A stretch of DNA of 64,000 nucleotides from Treponema sp. (GTDB taxonomy: Bacteria > Spirochaetota > Spirochaetia > Treponematales > Treponemataceae). Each line of letters begins with the position of its first letter. Positions within the stretch are counted from its first letter, which is position 1. Location: NCBI GenBank assembly GCA_024693715.1, contig JAILKS010000074.1:1-64000 (forward strand). Direction: 5' to 3'. Of this stretch, positions 8,220-15,869 are shown piece after piece. The translations under genes were made by a program, and so were the position numbers. Under the pieces are notes generated by a model. That model was not told the DNA's origin, searched no databases, and saw nothing but the letters and a program-made list of their open reading frames with translations.

Positions 8220-9968
8220 CTAAAGTTCAAGTTCAGAAATCATTTTAAGTGTTTTTTTTGCATAATCCTTTGTATTTTTGTTGTAATCCGGTACAAGAAG
8301 ATGAAGAAGGATTTCCCGTCCGTGCTGATTAAATGCCGGTCGTCCCATGAATCTGCAGATTGAATAAACCGCATCACATATCTCGTTTAAAACCATTGCA
8401 TCTGAAGGCTTTGTTTTACGCAGAAGTGATTCAAGTGCATAAAGAATTTTTTCTTCCGGATCATATCCGTTGTATTTAATTCCAATCAGGGCTTTATTGA
8501 GCATAGTACGGTTTTTTTCATTTTTGATTACAGCTGCAATGAAGTTTATGAAAGTATCTGTTCCGTAAAAGCAGAGCTGAGAAATCATAAGTTCAACTCC
8601 GATATTGTCGGTTACAAAAAGTGAATTATCGTATGAGTTTCTGCTGTTTACTGTAGTTAAAAGCTTCTGATACGAATTGCAGCCTGATATAAGATCTGAA
8701 ATCCATTTCTGCTCTTTTTCGCTGTAATCGCCTTTTTGAAGGGATTCAAATCTGTCGTCACTGCTGTAAAGATTGTCAAGGTCAGGCATAAGTGATATTT
8801 CAAATGTTGAATAATTTACATCATAAAGTTTATTATAATTTTTTCTTTCAAGCTTATATTTAACCGTTTGACTTTTAAGGCTTTGAGTTGTACGGTAGCC
8901 GGTCGCATCCCAGTTATCGTAAAAAATAATAAGATAATTGTCGTCTGTATATACACAGTATTTCCAGTTGTTCTTTGAACCTTTTACATTTTGTGGCATT
9001 ATTCCAGTCCATAGTTCAAGACCATCCTTGTTGTAAAAGCAGGCTGTGTTTTTATTTGCAAGAAAAATCCCCTGGTTATTTAAAATGCAATATGTCGGAT
9101 TTTGAATTGCAGGACAATTTACTGTATGTGTTATTTTTCCGTCTGAAAGCTGAATGAAATTAATCTGTGTTCCCGATGACTGATTATTTATATAGGCTGC
9201 TTCCTTTAAATCCTTCGAAACTACGAAAAAATCACTGTTTGTAAGTGAAAGACGTTCTTTTTGTAAAACCCATCTGTTTGTTGAATTTTGTTCAACAAGT
9301 GTGAATAAACCGCAGGTGCTGTCTGAAAAGGTAAGAAGTATTCCTTCACTGCAGCTTTCTGCCGATGTTACATTACCGTAAAATGTAATGTTTTCAAGAA
9401 TCTCTCCGAAGGGTGATATTCTAAGTCCTCTTGTTTTGTTTTCCTGCTGCTTTTTTAAGAATACGACAAAGGTTCCGTCGGGAAGTTCTTTTATTTCAAG
9501 ATTTGTCTGTTCTTCTGTGGTGATGTGCCATTTTCTGATGCCGTTTAATCCATAGCAGCTTATATTTGTTGCATTTCTTACAATGATTCTTCCGTCACGA
9601 CCGGCGAACGGTTTTTCGAAGGGTTTATAATCAAGTGTTGTCTGCCATAATTCTTTTCCGCTTGGATTCAACACCGTAAGCTTTGAATTTGAAATTACTG
9701 CAAAAAAATCATCATTGAGGACAGAGAACATGTGGTTTGTGCCTCGTCCTAAATAATGCTCCCAGATTGTATTTCCTTCTGTCGTAAAGGTCATCAGATA
9801 TTTTGAATCTGTAATGAGTGCAAGACCATAAGATGTCTGTTGAGGTTCACATATTGCTTTTCCGGGAAGTACATTGTTCCAGGATGCGGCTGAAGAATTA
9901 AGGTGAACTTGTGAATAGATAAAAGAGGCAGCGAATATCTGTAAAACTATAAATAATATTTTTTTCAT
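8220..9968 (-). CDS. Secreted PQQ-like beta-propeller protein
   Basis: 582 residues, signal peptide MKKILFIVLQIFAASFIYSQ. The N-terminal 350 residues contain repeated blade signatures of the PQQ-like type: TFTTEGNTIWEHYLG, LTVLNPSGKELWQTTLDY, ISCYGLNGIRKWHI, ACFYNKDGLELWTG. In each, a Gly turn is followed by a Trp-containing strand. The C-terminal 200 residues are helical (EKILYALESLLRKT, REILLHLLVPDYNK), perhaps HEAT-like. Such propellers usually act as protein-interaction scaffolds in the periplasm; no ligand-binding or catalytic site is evident. It sits between an RNA methyltransferase and another secreted protein in one minus-strand cluster. Confidence 0.75.
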   Translation of the reverse strand: MKKILFIVLQIFAASFIYSQVHLNSSAASWNNVLPGKAICEPQQTSYGLALITDSKYLMTFTTEGNTIWEHYLGRGTNHMFSVLNDDFFAVISNSKLTVLNPSGKELWQTTLDYKPFEKPFAGRDGRIIVRNATNISCYGLNGIRKWHITTEEQTNLEIKELPDGTFVVFLKKQQENKTRGLRISPFGEILENITFYGNVTSAESCSEGILLTFSDSTCGLFTLVEQNSTNRWVLQKERLSLTNSDFFVVSKDLKEAAYINNQSSGTQINFIQLSDGKITHTVNCPAIQNPTYCILNNQGIFLANKNTACFYNKDGLELWTGIMPQNVKGSKNNWKYCVYTDDNYLIIFYDNWDATGYRTTQSLKSQTVKYKLERKNYNKLYDVNYSTFEISLMPDLDNLYSSDDRFESLQKGDYSEKEQKWISDLISGCNSYQKLLTTVNSRNSYDNSLFVTDNIGVELMISQLCFYGTDTFINFIAAVIKNEKNRTMLNKALIGIKYNGYDPEEKILYALESLLRKTKPSDAMVLNEICDAVYSICRFMGRPAFNQHGREILLHLLVPDYNKNTKDYAKKTLKMISELEL

Positions 9969-9988
9969 ATTTATCTCTTTTTTTTATT

Positions 9989-11206
9989 TTAAATATTTAG
10001 GTTAAATATTGCAAGGCTTTCAATGTGGCTTGTGTGCGGGTAAAAATCAAGCAGATGAATTTTAGAAAGCTCATATCCGGCAGAAATAAGCTTTGCACAA
10101 TCTCTTGAATGAGTCGAAGGATCACAGGAAAGTGAGCGTATAAAAGGGATTTTACTTTTGCACAGAAAATCACAGACTGCATTTTCCATTCCTGAACGCG
10201 GTGGATCTACAACACAGGCATCAAAGGCGGGAAGTGAAGATGCATAATTTTTTACGAAGTTTTCTCCGCTTACTCCGTAGCTTTTATGATTTTTTCCGGC
10301 CATGTTCTGTTCTGCATAAACAAGAGCATCCCTGTTATGCTCGACTAAAGTTACAGATTCATATTTATCTGCAAGGAAAACCGAAATGGATGCACAGCCG
10401 CTGTAAAGATCAAGACAGTTCGTACCACCGGGCAGGGAATCTGTAATAAGGTCTATTACTTTTTCAAATACAAAAAGATTCGACTGAAAAAATCCACGAA
10501 CGTCAAAGGTTATGTCTTTTCCGTTAAGCTTTACTTTAACAGAATTTTCCGGTGATGATACTGTTCCTGTAAAATATCTGTTTTCTTTAAGCTTTAAATT
10601 CTTTTTTTTGTTTCCGTAAATCTTTTGCTGTATGTTCGTCTCTTTTTCTGAAATTTTCAACTTCTGATCACTGTCAACAAAGCTGCTTCCAAAAAGATGG
10701 ATTCTACCTTTCGGGCGAGAATTAAATTCTGTAGCTTCAAGATAATCGTTTACCGGTTTTTCTGCGCATAGACAATGAGTTATCGGGATGATGGTATTTT
10801 TATTTTTTTCGTTTAATCCGCCGTCAGTAAGCTGGAATCTTGCGCGGTAGTTGTAATCCGGTCCTTTTACAATTTCAATTTTATCAGAAATATCAATTTT
10901 ATATTTTTCGAAAGCATTTATCAGCATCTGCTTTTTAAGCTCACGCTGGTAGTCCGTACTGGCATGCATGAGGTTGCATCCTCCGCAAACGCCGTAATAT
11001 TTACATTCACTTTTTACACGGTATGGAGAAGGTTCTAAAATTTTTATTATTTGTGCTTTGCTATAATCATTTTTCTGTTGTACAATATTAACATTGAGAG
11101 TTTCATCGGGCAAAGCGAAAGGAATAAATACAGTCTTGGAGTTAACTTTTGCAATTGTTTCTCCTCCAAAGACAGTTTTTTCAGTTCTGACTTCTATTGT
11201 TTCCAT
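9989..11206 (-). CDS. rlmD: TrmA/RlmD-family RNA m5U methyltransferase
   Basis: 405 residues. Residues 1-60 resemble a TRAM RNA-binding domain. C68, C74 and C77 (C-x5-C-x2-C) with C145 or C147 would hold the [4Fe-4S] cluster. The SAM-binding motif is LDLYSGCASISVFLAD (265-280), followed by VVDPPRSGM (332-340) and the catalytic cysteine C361 in SLSCDPSTHSRD. The enzyme methylates C5 of a uridine in rRNA or tRNA; the exact target (U1939 or U747 of 23S rRNA) cannot be read from sequence, so the symbol is tentative. There is no Shine-Dalgarno; a TATGAT box sits 12 bases before the ATG, suggesting a very short leader. Confidence 0.88.
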   Translation of the reverse strand: METIEVRTEKTVFGGETIAKVNSKTVFIPFALPDETLNVNIVQQKNDYSKAQIIKILEPSPYRVKSECKYYGVCGGCNLMHASTDYQRELKKQMLINAFEKYKIDISDKIEIVKGPDYNYRARFQLTDGGLNEKNKNTIIPITHCLCAEKPVNDYLEATEFNSRPKGRIHLFGSSFVDSDQKLKISEKETNIQQKIYGNKKKNLKLKENRYFTGTVSSPENSVKVKLNGKDITFDVRGFFQSNLFVFEKVIDLITDSLPGGTNCLDLYSGCASISVFLADKYESVTLVEHNRDALVYAEQNMAGKNHKSYGVSGENFVKNYASSLPAFDACVVDPPRSGMENAVCDFLCKSKIPFIRSLSCDPSTHSRDCAKLISAGYELSKIHLLDFYPHTSHIESLAIFNLNI

Positions 11207-11261
11207 AGCTTGTAATTTATCATATAAATTAAAAATTTAATATAAATACGGAGTTTTTTTT

Positions 11262-12215
11262 ATGCAGATGAAAACCTTTTCTTTTACAGCTTCTGACGGA
11301 TGTGAATTATTCTGTTACAGGTGGACCCCGGATCCAAAAAAGAAAATTAAAGGTGTAATTCAGCTACATCATGGAATGGCAGAGCATGCCTTGAGATATG
11401 ACAGATTCGGTTCGATCCTTTCAGAAAACGGGTATGTACTTAATGCTTATGATGTGAGGGGTCATGGTCGTACAGCGGAAATTGCAGAAAAAAAAGGGAC
11501 AGGTCTGTTCGGAAAGCTTTCAGATAAAAACGGCTTTGATGCTGTTACTAATGATTTATCAGAAATGATTAATTCCTTACGCGATGAATATAAAAAAACT
11601 CCTGTTTTTCTTATTGCTCATTCCTTTGGTTCTTTTGTTGCACAGAATTACATCGAAAGTGAAAAGGAAAATGTAGACGGTTGTATTTTAATCGGTACTG
11701 CAGGTCCAAGACCGGTTTTAATGACATTTGGAAAGATAATTACAGGGATTTCTAAATTTATTTTTGGAAAAAATGCACGGAAAAAATTCGTAGAAAAAAT
11801 ATCTTTTGCAGGTTATTTAAATCATATTAAAAATCCTGAAACTTCAAATGACTGGCTTTCAAGAAATAAGCTTAATGTTCAAATGTATAATGCAGATCAA
11901 TGGTGCGGTCAGCTTATGACAACCAGTTTCTTTTATGATATGGTCAGCGGTCTTAAAAAGATTCATACAAAAAAGAATATCCGTTCGATAAGAAAAAATC
12001 TTCCGGTAATGTTTCTTTTTGGAGATGAGGATCCGGTCGGCGGTTATGGGCAGACTATCAGAAAACTGAAAGATATTTACATAAAGAACGGAATGACAGA
12101 TGTTTCTTTGAAAAGTTTCCCGGAAAACCGTCACGAAATCTTAAATGAGGATGACAGGGAAGAAGTCGAAAAAACAATTCTTGAATGGTTGAAGCAGGTT
12201 TCATCTGCCAGATAG
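11262..12215 (+). CDS. Alpha/beta hydrolase, monoacylglycerol lipase/lysophospholipase type
   Basis: 317 residues, no signal peptide. HHGMAEHALRYDRF (36-49) is the oxyanion region of the serine aminopeptidase S33/Hydrolase_4 family, DVRGHGR (64-70) follows, and AHSFG (119-123) is the nucleophile elbow with S121; the first Gly of GxSxG is Ala. FLFGDEDPVGG supplies the acid and ENRHEIL the histidine. It probably cleaves acyl esters such as monoglycerides or lysophospholipids. CGGAG lies 8 bases before the ATG. Divergent from the rlmD gene across a 55-base AT-rich promoter region. Confidence 0.85.
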   Translation: MQMKTFSFTASDGCELFCYRWTPDPKKKIKGVIQLHHGMAEHALRYDRFGSILSENGYVLNAYDVRGHGRTAEIAEKKGTGLFGKLSDKNGFDAVTNDLSEMINSLRDEYKKTPVFLIAHSFGSFVAQNYIESEKENVDGCILIGTAGPRPVLMTFGKIITGISKFIFGKNARKKFVEKISFAGYLNHIKNPETSNDWLSRNKLNVQMYNADQWCGQLMTTSFFYDMVSGLKKIHTKKNIRSIRKNLPVMFLFGDEDPVGGYGQTIRKLKDIYIKNGMTDVSLKSFPENRHEILNEDDREEVEKTILEWLKQVSSAR

Positions 12216-12246
12216 AAGACAGAACATCATGAACAATTGTATTTAC

Positions 12247-12276
12247 TTGACTTGTAATACCTTTTTTTAATATTAT
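12247..12276 (+). promoter_or_regulatory. Promoter of pcnB, probably leaderless
   Basis: TTGACT (12247-12252) and TATTAT (12271-12276) are 18 bases apart. The GTG start codon is only eight bases beyond the -10 box, where transcription is expected to begin, and no Shine-Dalgarno is present. Confidence 0.65.
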
Positions 12277-12284
12277 TTATTATC

Positions 12285-13367
12285 GTGTTATATCGGTATG
12301 GAACAGATTCTAACGGTAAATATGTTAAGAAAGCCGTTGTATATACAAAACAGGAACATTTAATCAGTCTCAAAAATATAGATCCGGATGCACTTCAGAT
12401 TATCCATCGTTTGCGCGACACAGGTTACTCTGCCTATATTGTTGGTGGAGCCGTAAGGGATTTAATCGTCGGTAACACGCCAAAAGATTTTGATATAGTA
12501 ACAGATGCGACTCCTTCAAAAATAAAACGAATATTCCGTAATTCCAGGATTATCGGACGAAGGTTCAGGCTTGTGCATGTCGTGTTCGGTTCAAAGATTT
12601 TTGAAGTAAGCACCTTCCGTTCAAATGCAGACGGTTCTGTCGGTAATGAATTTGGAACCATTGAACAGGATGTTTTAAGAAGGGATTTTTCTCTTAATGC
12701 ATTATATTATGATCCTGTCGCAGAACAGGTAATAGATTATGTTAATGGAATGCGCGATATTAAAAAGCACATTTTAAAGCCTGTAATACCGATGGAAACA
12801 ATATTCGTTGAAGATCCTGTCAGAATGCTTCGGGCAATAAAGTATTCTGCAACGACCCATGCAAAAATGTCCTTTGCACTCAAGCATAAAATCAGGCAGT
12901 CTGCACATCTTCTTGGACAGATTTCACCTTCAAGACTGACAGAAGAGCTTTTAAAAATCATAAACAGCTCTCATGCTTTTGAAATTGTTCAGGAAGCAAT
13001 TGAATCTGACCTTTACATGTATCTTCAGCCTTCTGCCTATACGCTTCTTTTTGAAAGCAAGGATTTTGAAACAAATTACATGCAGAATCTTAAAAATCTT
13101 GATGAGCTTATTTTACGTGATAAAGATGCACGTCTTGGTAAAAAGCTTTATTTTTTGATTTTTGATTTTATCTGTCAGCTAACGGACTGGAAAAAAGAAA
13201 CTGAAGACAGATATTCATCTGTTGAGCTGTATACAAAGACCTGGACTGAATGCAGGAATTTTGTTTTACCTATGAATCCGCAGCGAAAAGAACTTGAATA
13301 TGCGATTAAGCTTGCACTTAAAAATCTTGGGGTTCAGCTTAAAAGTCCAAAGCGAAAGACAGTATAA
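12285..13367 (+). CDS. pcnB: Poly(A) polymerase / CCA-adding enzyme family, PcnB type
   Basis: 360 residues. The nucleotidyltransferase core has IVGGAVRDLIVG (52-63) and the metal-binding pair D68/D70 in KDFDIVTDATP. RIIGRRFRLVH (88-98) matches the signature that distinguishes bacterial poly(A) polymerases from CCA-adding enzymes. RNA-binding segment VEDPVRMLRAIKYSA follows. It adds poly(A) tails to RNA 3' ends and promotes decay; a CCA-adding role remains possible. GTG at 12285 is the only upstream candidate start in frame that keeps the N-terminus before VGGAVRD near full length. The protein lacks the long Arg-rich C-terminus of the E. coli enzyme. Confidence 0.88.
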   Translation: MLYRYGTDSNGKYVKKAVVYTKQEHLISLKNIDPDALQIIHRLRDTGYSAYIVGGAVRDLIVGNTPKDFDIVTDATPSKIKRIFRNSRIIGRRFRLVHVVFGSKIFEVSTFRSNADGSVGNEFGTIEQDVLRRDFSLNALYYDPVAEQVIDYVNGMRDIKKHILKPVIPMETIFVEDPVRMLRAIKYSATTHAKMSFALKHKIRQSAHLLGQISPSRLTEELLKIINSSHAFEIVQEAIESDLYMYLQPSAYTLLFESKDFETNYMQNLKNLDELILRDKDARLGKKLYFLIFDFICQLTDWKKETEDRYSSVELYTKTWTECRNFVLPMNPQRKELEYAIKLALKNLGVQLKSPKRKTV

Positions 13368-13370
13368 TTT

Positions 13371-14327
13371 TTATTTTTTGTGTGTCCGAGCAAGAGATGC
13401 TTTTAATTCGTCAGAAAGCTTGCTTGCAGGTGGAATCTTATTCTGATGACTTTCAACCTTCGTAATTTTATCAATGATGATGCTTACTTCTTCAATCAGT
13501 ATTCCTGTAAAGGTTTCAATTTTATCTATGATGTACTGCTGAAGCTTGTGAATTTTACCGGTAAGCTGTGTTCCAAACGGTACATCAACTGTAATTATAA
13601 GACGGTATCCGCGGGAATCAGTCTTTATCGAAAGCTTTTTGATTTTTACATCGGGGTCACATTCTGCAACACAATGCATTACCATCTGAATTAAAGCTGC
13701 TTCAGAAATTTCAACCCTTCCTTTTTTTGAGAATTCCGGTTGTACGATGGATTTTTCAATCATCTTGTCTGCATTTTTTTTCTTCTTGTTGAATAAATTT
13801 TTCTTTCGGAAAAAATCATGCATTGAATTTGAAAATATCTGCGGATATGATTTTTGAACTTCAATTGACGGTACCGGAATTACATGTTTTCCTTCAACCT
13901 GTCGTGATTTTACGGCTTTTTCGATTTCTTCCTCTGATGCTATGTCTTCTATGTGGATTATTTTTGCAGGCTGAGGCAACTGAAGGCGCATTGCAATTTT
14001 TGAAGCCATTTTTTCGGAAGTTCCCAGAATCAAAAGTTTTTTTATGTGTGATTTTTTTAAGATTTTTGCAACTGAATCTCTGTGTTCCTTATCGTCAAAT
14101 AGGGCAGCCCTTACTGCTCCCATGTATGTTTTTTCTCGTTTTGCTGAATGACCTGCAACTATTTTTTCATCGCAGATTAAAAGTCCGTCATCAATTATTG
14201 CATGAATATTATATTCTTCGGCGAGTAATTTGGATCTGAAGCTTTTTCCTGTTCCGCTTGGACCGACAAGCGCATATACCGTAATTTTCTTAAAGCTATT
14301 AACTATGTTTTCTATAAAGGGTATCAT
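13371..14327 (-). CDS. P-loop ATPase fused to an Asp23/Gls24-like domain
   Basis: 318 residues. A P-loop GPSGTGKS is at residues 22-29 directly after a hydrophobic strand, followed by IHAIIDDGLLICDEKIVAG. The middle segment (about 150-200) is Lys-rich and polar. The C-terminal part from about residue 204 (GRVEISEAALIQMVMHCVAE, then GYRLIITVDVPFGTQL and QQYIIDKIETFTGI) resembles the Asp23/Gls24 (alkaline shock protein) fold. I do not know an assigned function; an NTP-dependent regulatory or envelope-stress role is only a guess. It lies 11 bases after the pseudouridine synthase gene on the same strand and converges closely with pcnB. Confidence 0.7.
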   Translation of the reverse strand: MIPFIENIVNSFKKITVYALVGPSGTGKSFRSKLLAEEYNIHAIIDDGLLICDEKIVAGHSAKREKTYMGAVRAALFDDKEHRDSVAKILKKSHIKKLLILGTSEKMASKIAMRLQLPQPAKIIHIEDIASEEEIEKAVKSRQVEGKHVIPVPSIEVQKSYPQIFSNSMHDFFRKKNLFNKKKKNADKMIEKSIVQPEFSKKGRVEISEAALIQMVMHCVAECDPDVKIKKLSIKTDSRGYRLIITVDVPFGTQLTGKIHKLQQYIIDKIETFTGILIEEVSIIIDKITKVESHQNKIPPASKLSDELKASLARTHKK

Positions 14328-14338
14328 CTGAACATTTA

Positions 14339-15295
14339 TTATACTTCAATTTTTTTTATACCACAAGTTTTTAATGCCAGCATAAAATCATCAGAAGGCT
14401 TGCATGTTATTTCAGGCGGAAGATTAAAAGGATTTTCTTTTAGTACAAGCTTGTATGCGTGCAGATAGTATTCCTGTTTCAAATCAGTTTTTTCTGTACC
14501 GTAAGCGGTATCGCCAAGAAGTGGACATTTATGGAGTGATGCCTGTGCCCTTATCTGATGATGCTTTCCGGTTTTTATATGAAATTCAACAAGCGTAACA
14601 TCTTCATCCTTGTATTTACCATAATCAATTGGTGTAATTTTTGTCCAGCAGTTTGATTCATTCTCCGTATGTTCTGCACTTATTGTTTTAAATCCCGCAG
14701 CTTCTTCGTTTTTAGAAATTCTATCTTCCCATATCTGCTGTTCGTTAAGCTTTCCCTTCATGATTCCAAGATATTTTTTTTCGATAAGATGAGAATTTAT
14801 GTTTTCGCAGAACCATCTTGCTCCTTTTAAACTTAAGGAACAGACTAAAAGACCGGTTGTGTTTTTATCAAGACGATGAAGCGGGGCAGGAGTAAAGGAA
14901 ATTGAATTTGATGTAAAGTTTTCCCTGTAAAAATCAAGAAGGATTTTATCTATTGATAAATCATTTGAATTGTTTGGCTGCGATTTTAATCCGTAAGGCT
15001 TATTTACAATGATTAAATCATCGTTTTGAAAAATAACAGCAGGCATTAAATGTGCAAGAGATGCTTTTTTTGACAATGGTTTTTCTGGAGTTATAAGAAA
15101 ATCTGCAAGCTTGATTTTATCACCGGAAAGAATTTTTGTTGTTTCACTGCATTTTTTATCGTTTACTTTTACAAGTCCTTTTCTTATGGCTTTATAAATC
15201 TGTGACAGTGACTGACCGCTGCAAATCTTACGTAAAACTTTATCCAGCCTGCGGTCGTTGTCATCATTTCCTGCCGTAAATTCAACAAAATTCAT
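14339..15295 (-). CDS. RluA/RluC/RluD-family pseudouridine synthase
   Basis: 318 residues. An N-terminal S4 RNA-binding domain (RRLDKVLRKICSGQSLSQIY) is followed by the catalytic domain with IIVNKPYGLKSQP and the active-site motif HRLDKNTTG, where D143 is the catalytic aspartate. Later motifs include GKHHQIRAQASLHKCPLLGD. It converts specific uridines to pseudouridine in rRNA, most likely 23S rRNA, in the cytoplasm. The exact target (RluC versus RluD type) cannot be settled. No Shine-Dalgarno at usable spacing; TATAAT lies six bases upstream of the ATG. Confidence 0.9.
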   Translation of the reverse strand: MNFVEFTAGNDDNDRRLDKVLRKICSGQSLSQIYKAIRKGLVKVNDKKCSETTKILSGDKIKLADFLITPEKPLSKKASLAHLMPAVIFQNDDLIIVNKPYGLKSQPNNSNDLSIDKILLDFYRENFTSNSISFTPAPLHRLDKNTTGLLVCSLSLKGARWFCENINSHLIEKKYLGIMKGKLNEQQIWEDRISKNEEAAGFKTISAEHTENESNCWTKITPIDYGKYKDEDVTLVEFHIKTGKHHQIRAQASLHKCPLLGDTAYGTEKTDLKQEYYLHAYKLVLKENPFNLPPEITCKPSDDFMLALKTCGIKKIEV

Positions 15296-15301
15296 GCCTC
15301 T

Positions 15302-15307
15302 ATTATA
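15302..15307 (-). promoter_or_regulatory. Consensus -10 box six bases before a start codon
   Basis: A perfect TATAAT on the minus strand (15307-15302) lies six bases before the ATG at 15295. No convincing -35 box was found at 16-18 bases. Transcription would begin at or very near the ATG. Confidence 0.5.
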
Positions 15308-15320
15308 AGAAGATTTTAAA

Positions 15321-15349
15321 TATTGTACTAGTAAAATTTTCTCTATAAT
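15321..15349 (+). promoter_or_regulatory. Promoter of the DUF212 gene and possibly the rnf cluster
   Basis: TATAAT at 15344-15349 is preceded by TATTGT at 15321-15326, 17 bases away (or TTGTAC at 15 bases). It faces the DUF212 gene, whose ATG is 35 bases downstream and carries GGAAG as ribosome binding site. It is divergent from the pseudouridine synthase promoter. Confidence 0.5.
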
Positions 15350-15383
15350 GTTATTATTAAAAGTACTGTAATTTGGAAGTTTT

Positions 15384-15866
15384 ATGCAGCCTACGATAAT
15401 TGAACAAATAAAATTATTTTTTACACATCCTGTTTTCCTTGCCGGTATATTCAGCTGGTTAGGTGCTCAGTTTATAAAAACCTTTATAAATCTGATATAT
15501 GGACGGGTCCATTCAGTTTATGAACTTCTGGAATGGATGATATGGCGTACAGGCGGCATGCCATCGAGTCATTCTGCTCTTGTAACTTCCATCTGTGTTA
15601 CGGTAGGTTTCAGGAATGGATTTCATTCAGATCTTTTTATGATTGCCTTTACACTTATGCTCATTGTAATAAGGGATGCGTTCGGTGTAAGAAGATCAAG
15701 TGGAAATCAGGCCAAAGCAATAAATAAAATCGGAAAGGAACTGAAGGACAAAAAGCTTCTTGAAGATTTTGATTCTGTAAAAGAGGTGGACGGACATACA
15801 CCGATGCAGGTAATCTTAGGCTGTTGTTTAGGATTCGTCGTTGGTATGGCTTTTTCTTTGTTATAA
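15384..15866 (+). CDS. DUF212 (divergent PAP2) membrane protein
   Basis: 160 residues with three to four membrane segments. It has the family signature GGMPSSHSALVTSICVTVGF and VIRDAFGVRRSSGNQAKAIN, plus KEVDGHTPMQVILGCCLGF near the C-terminus. This is the DUF212 family (divergent acid phosphatase/PAP2-related), with the SSHS element corresponding to a PAP2 active-site motif. It may be an integral lipid-phosphate phosphatase but this is unproven. It is three bases ahead of an unknown membrane gene and may begin the rnf transcript. Confidence 0.85.
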   Translation: MQPTIIEQIKLFFTHPVFLAGIFSWLGAQFIKTFINLIYGRVHSVYELLEWMIWRTGGMPSSHSALVTSICVTVGFRNGFHSDLFMIAFTLMLIVIRDAFGVRRSSGNQAKAINKIGKELKDKKLLEDFDSVKEVDGHTPMQVILGCCLGFVVGMAFSLL

Positions 15867-15869
15867 AAA

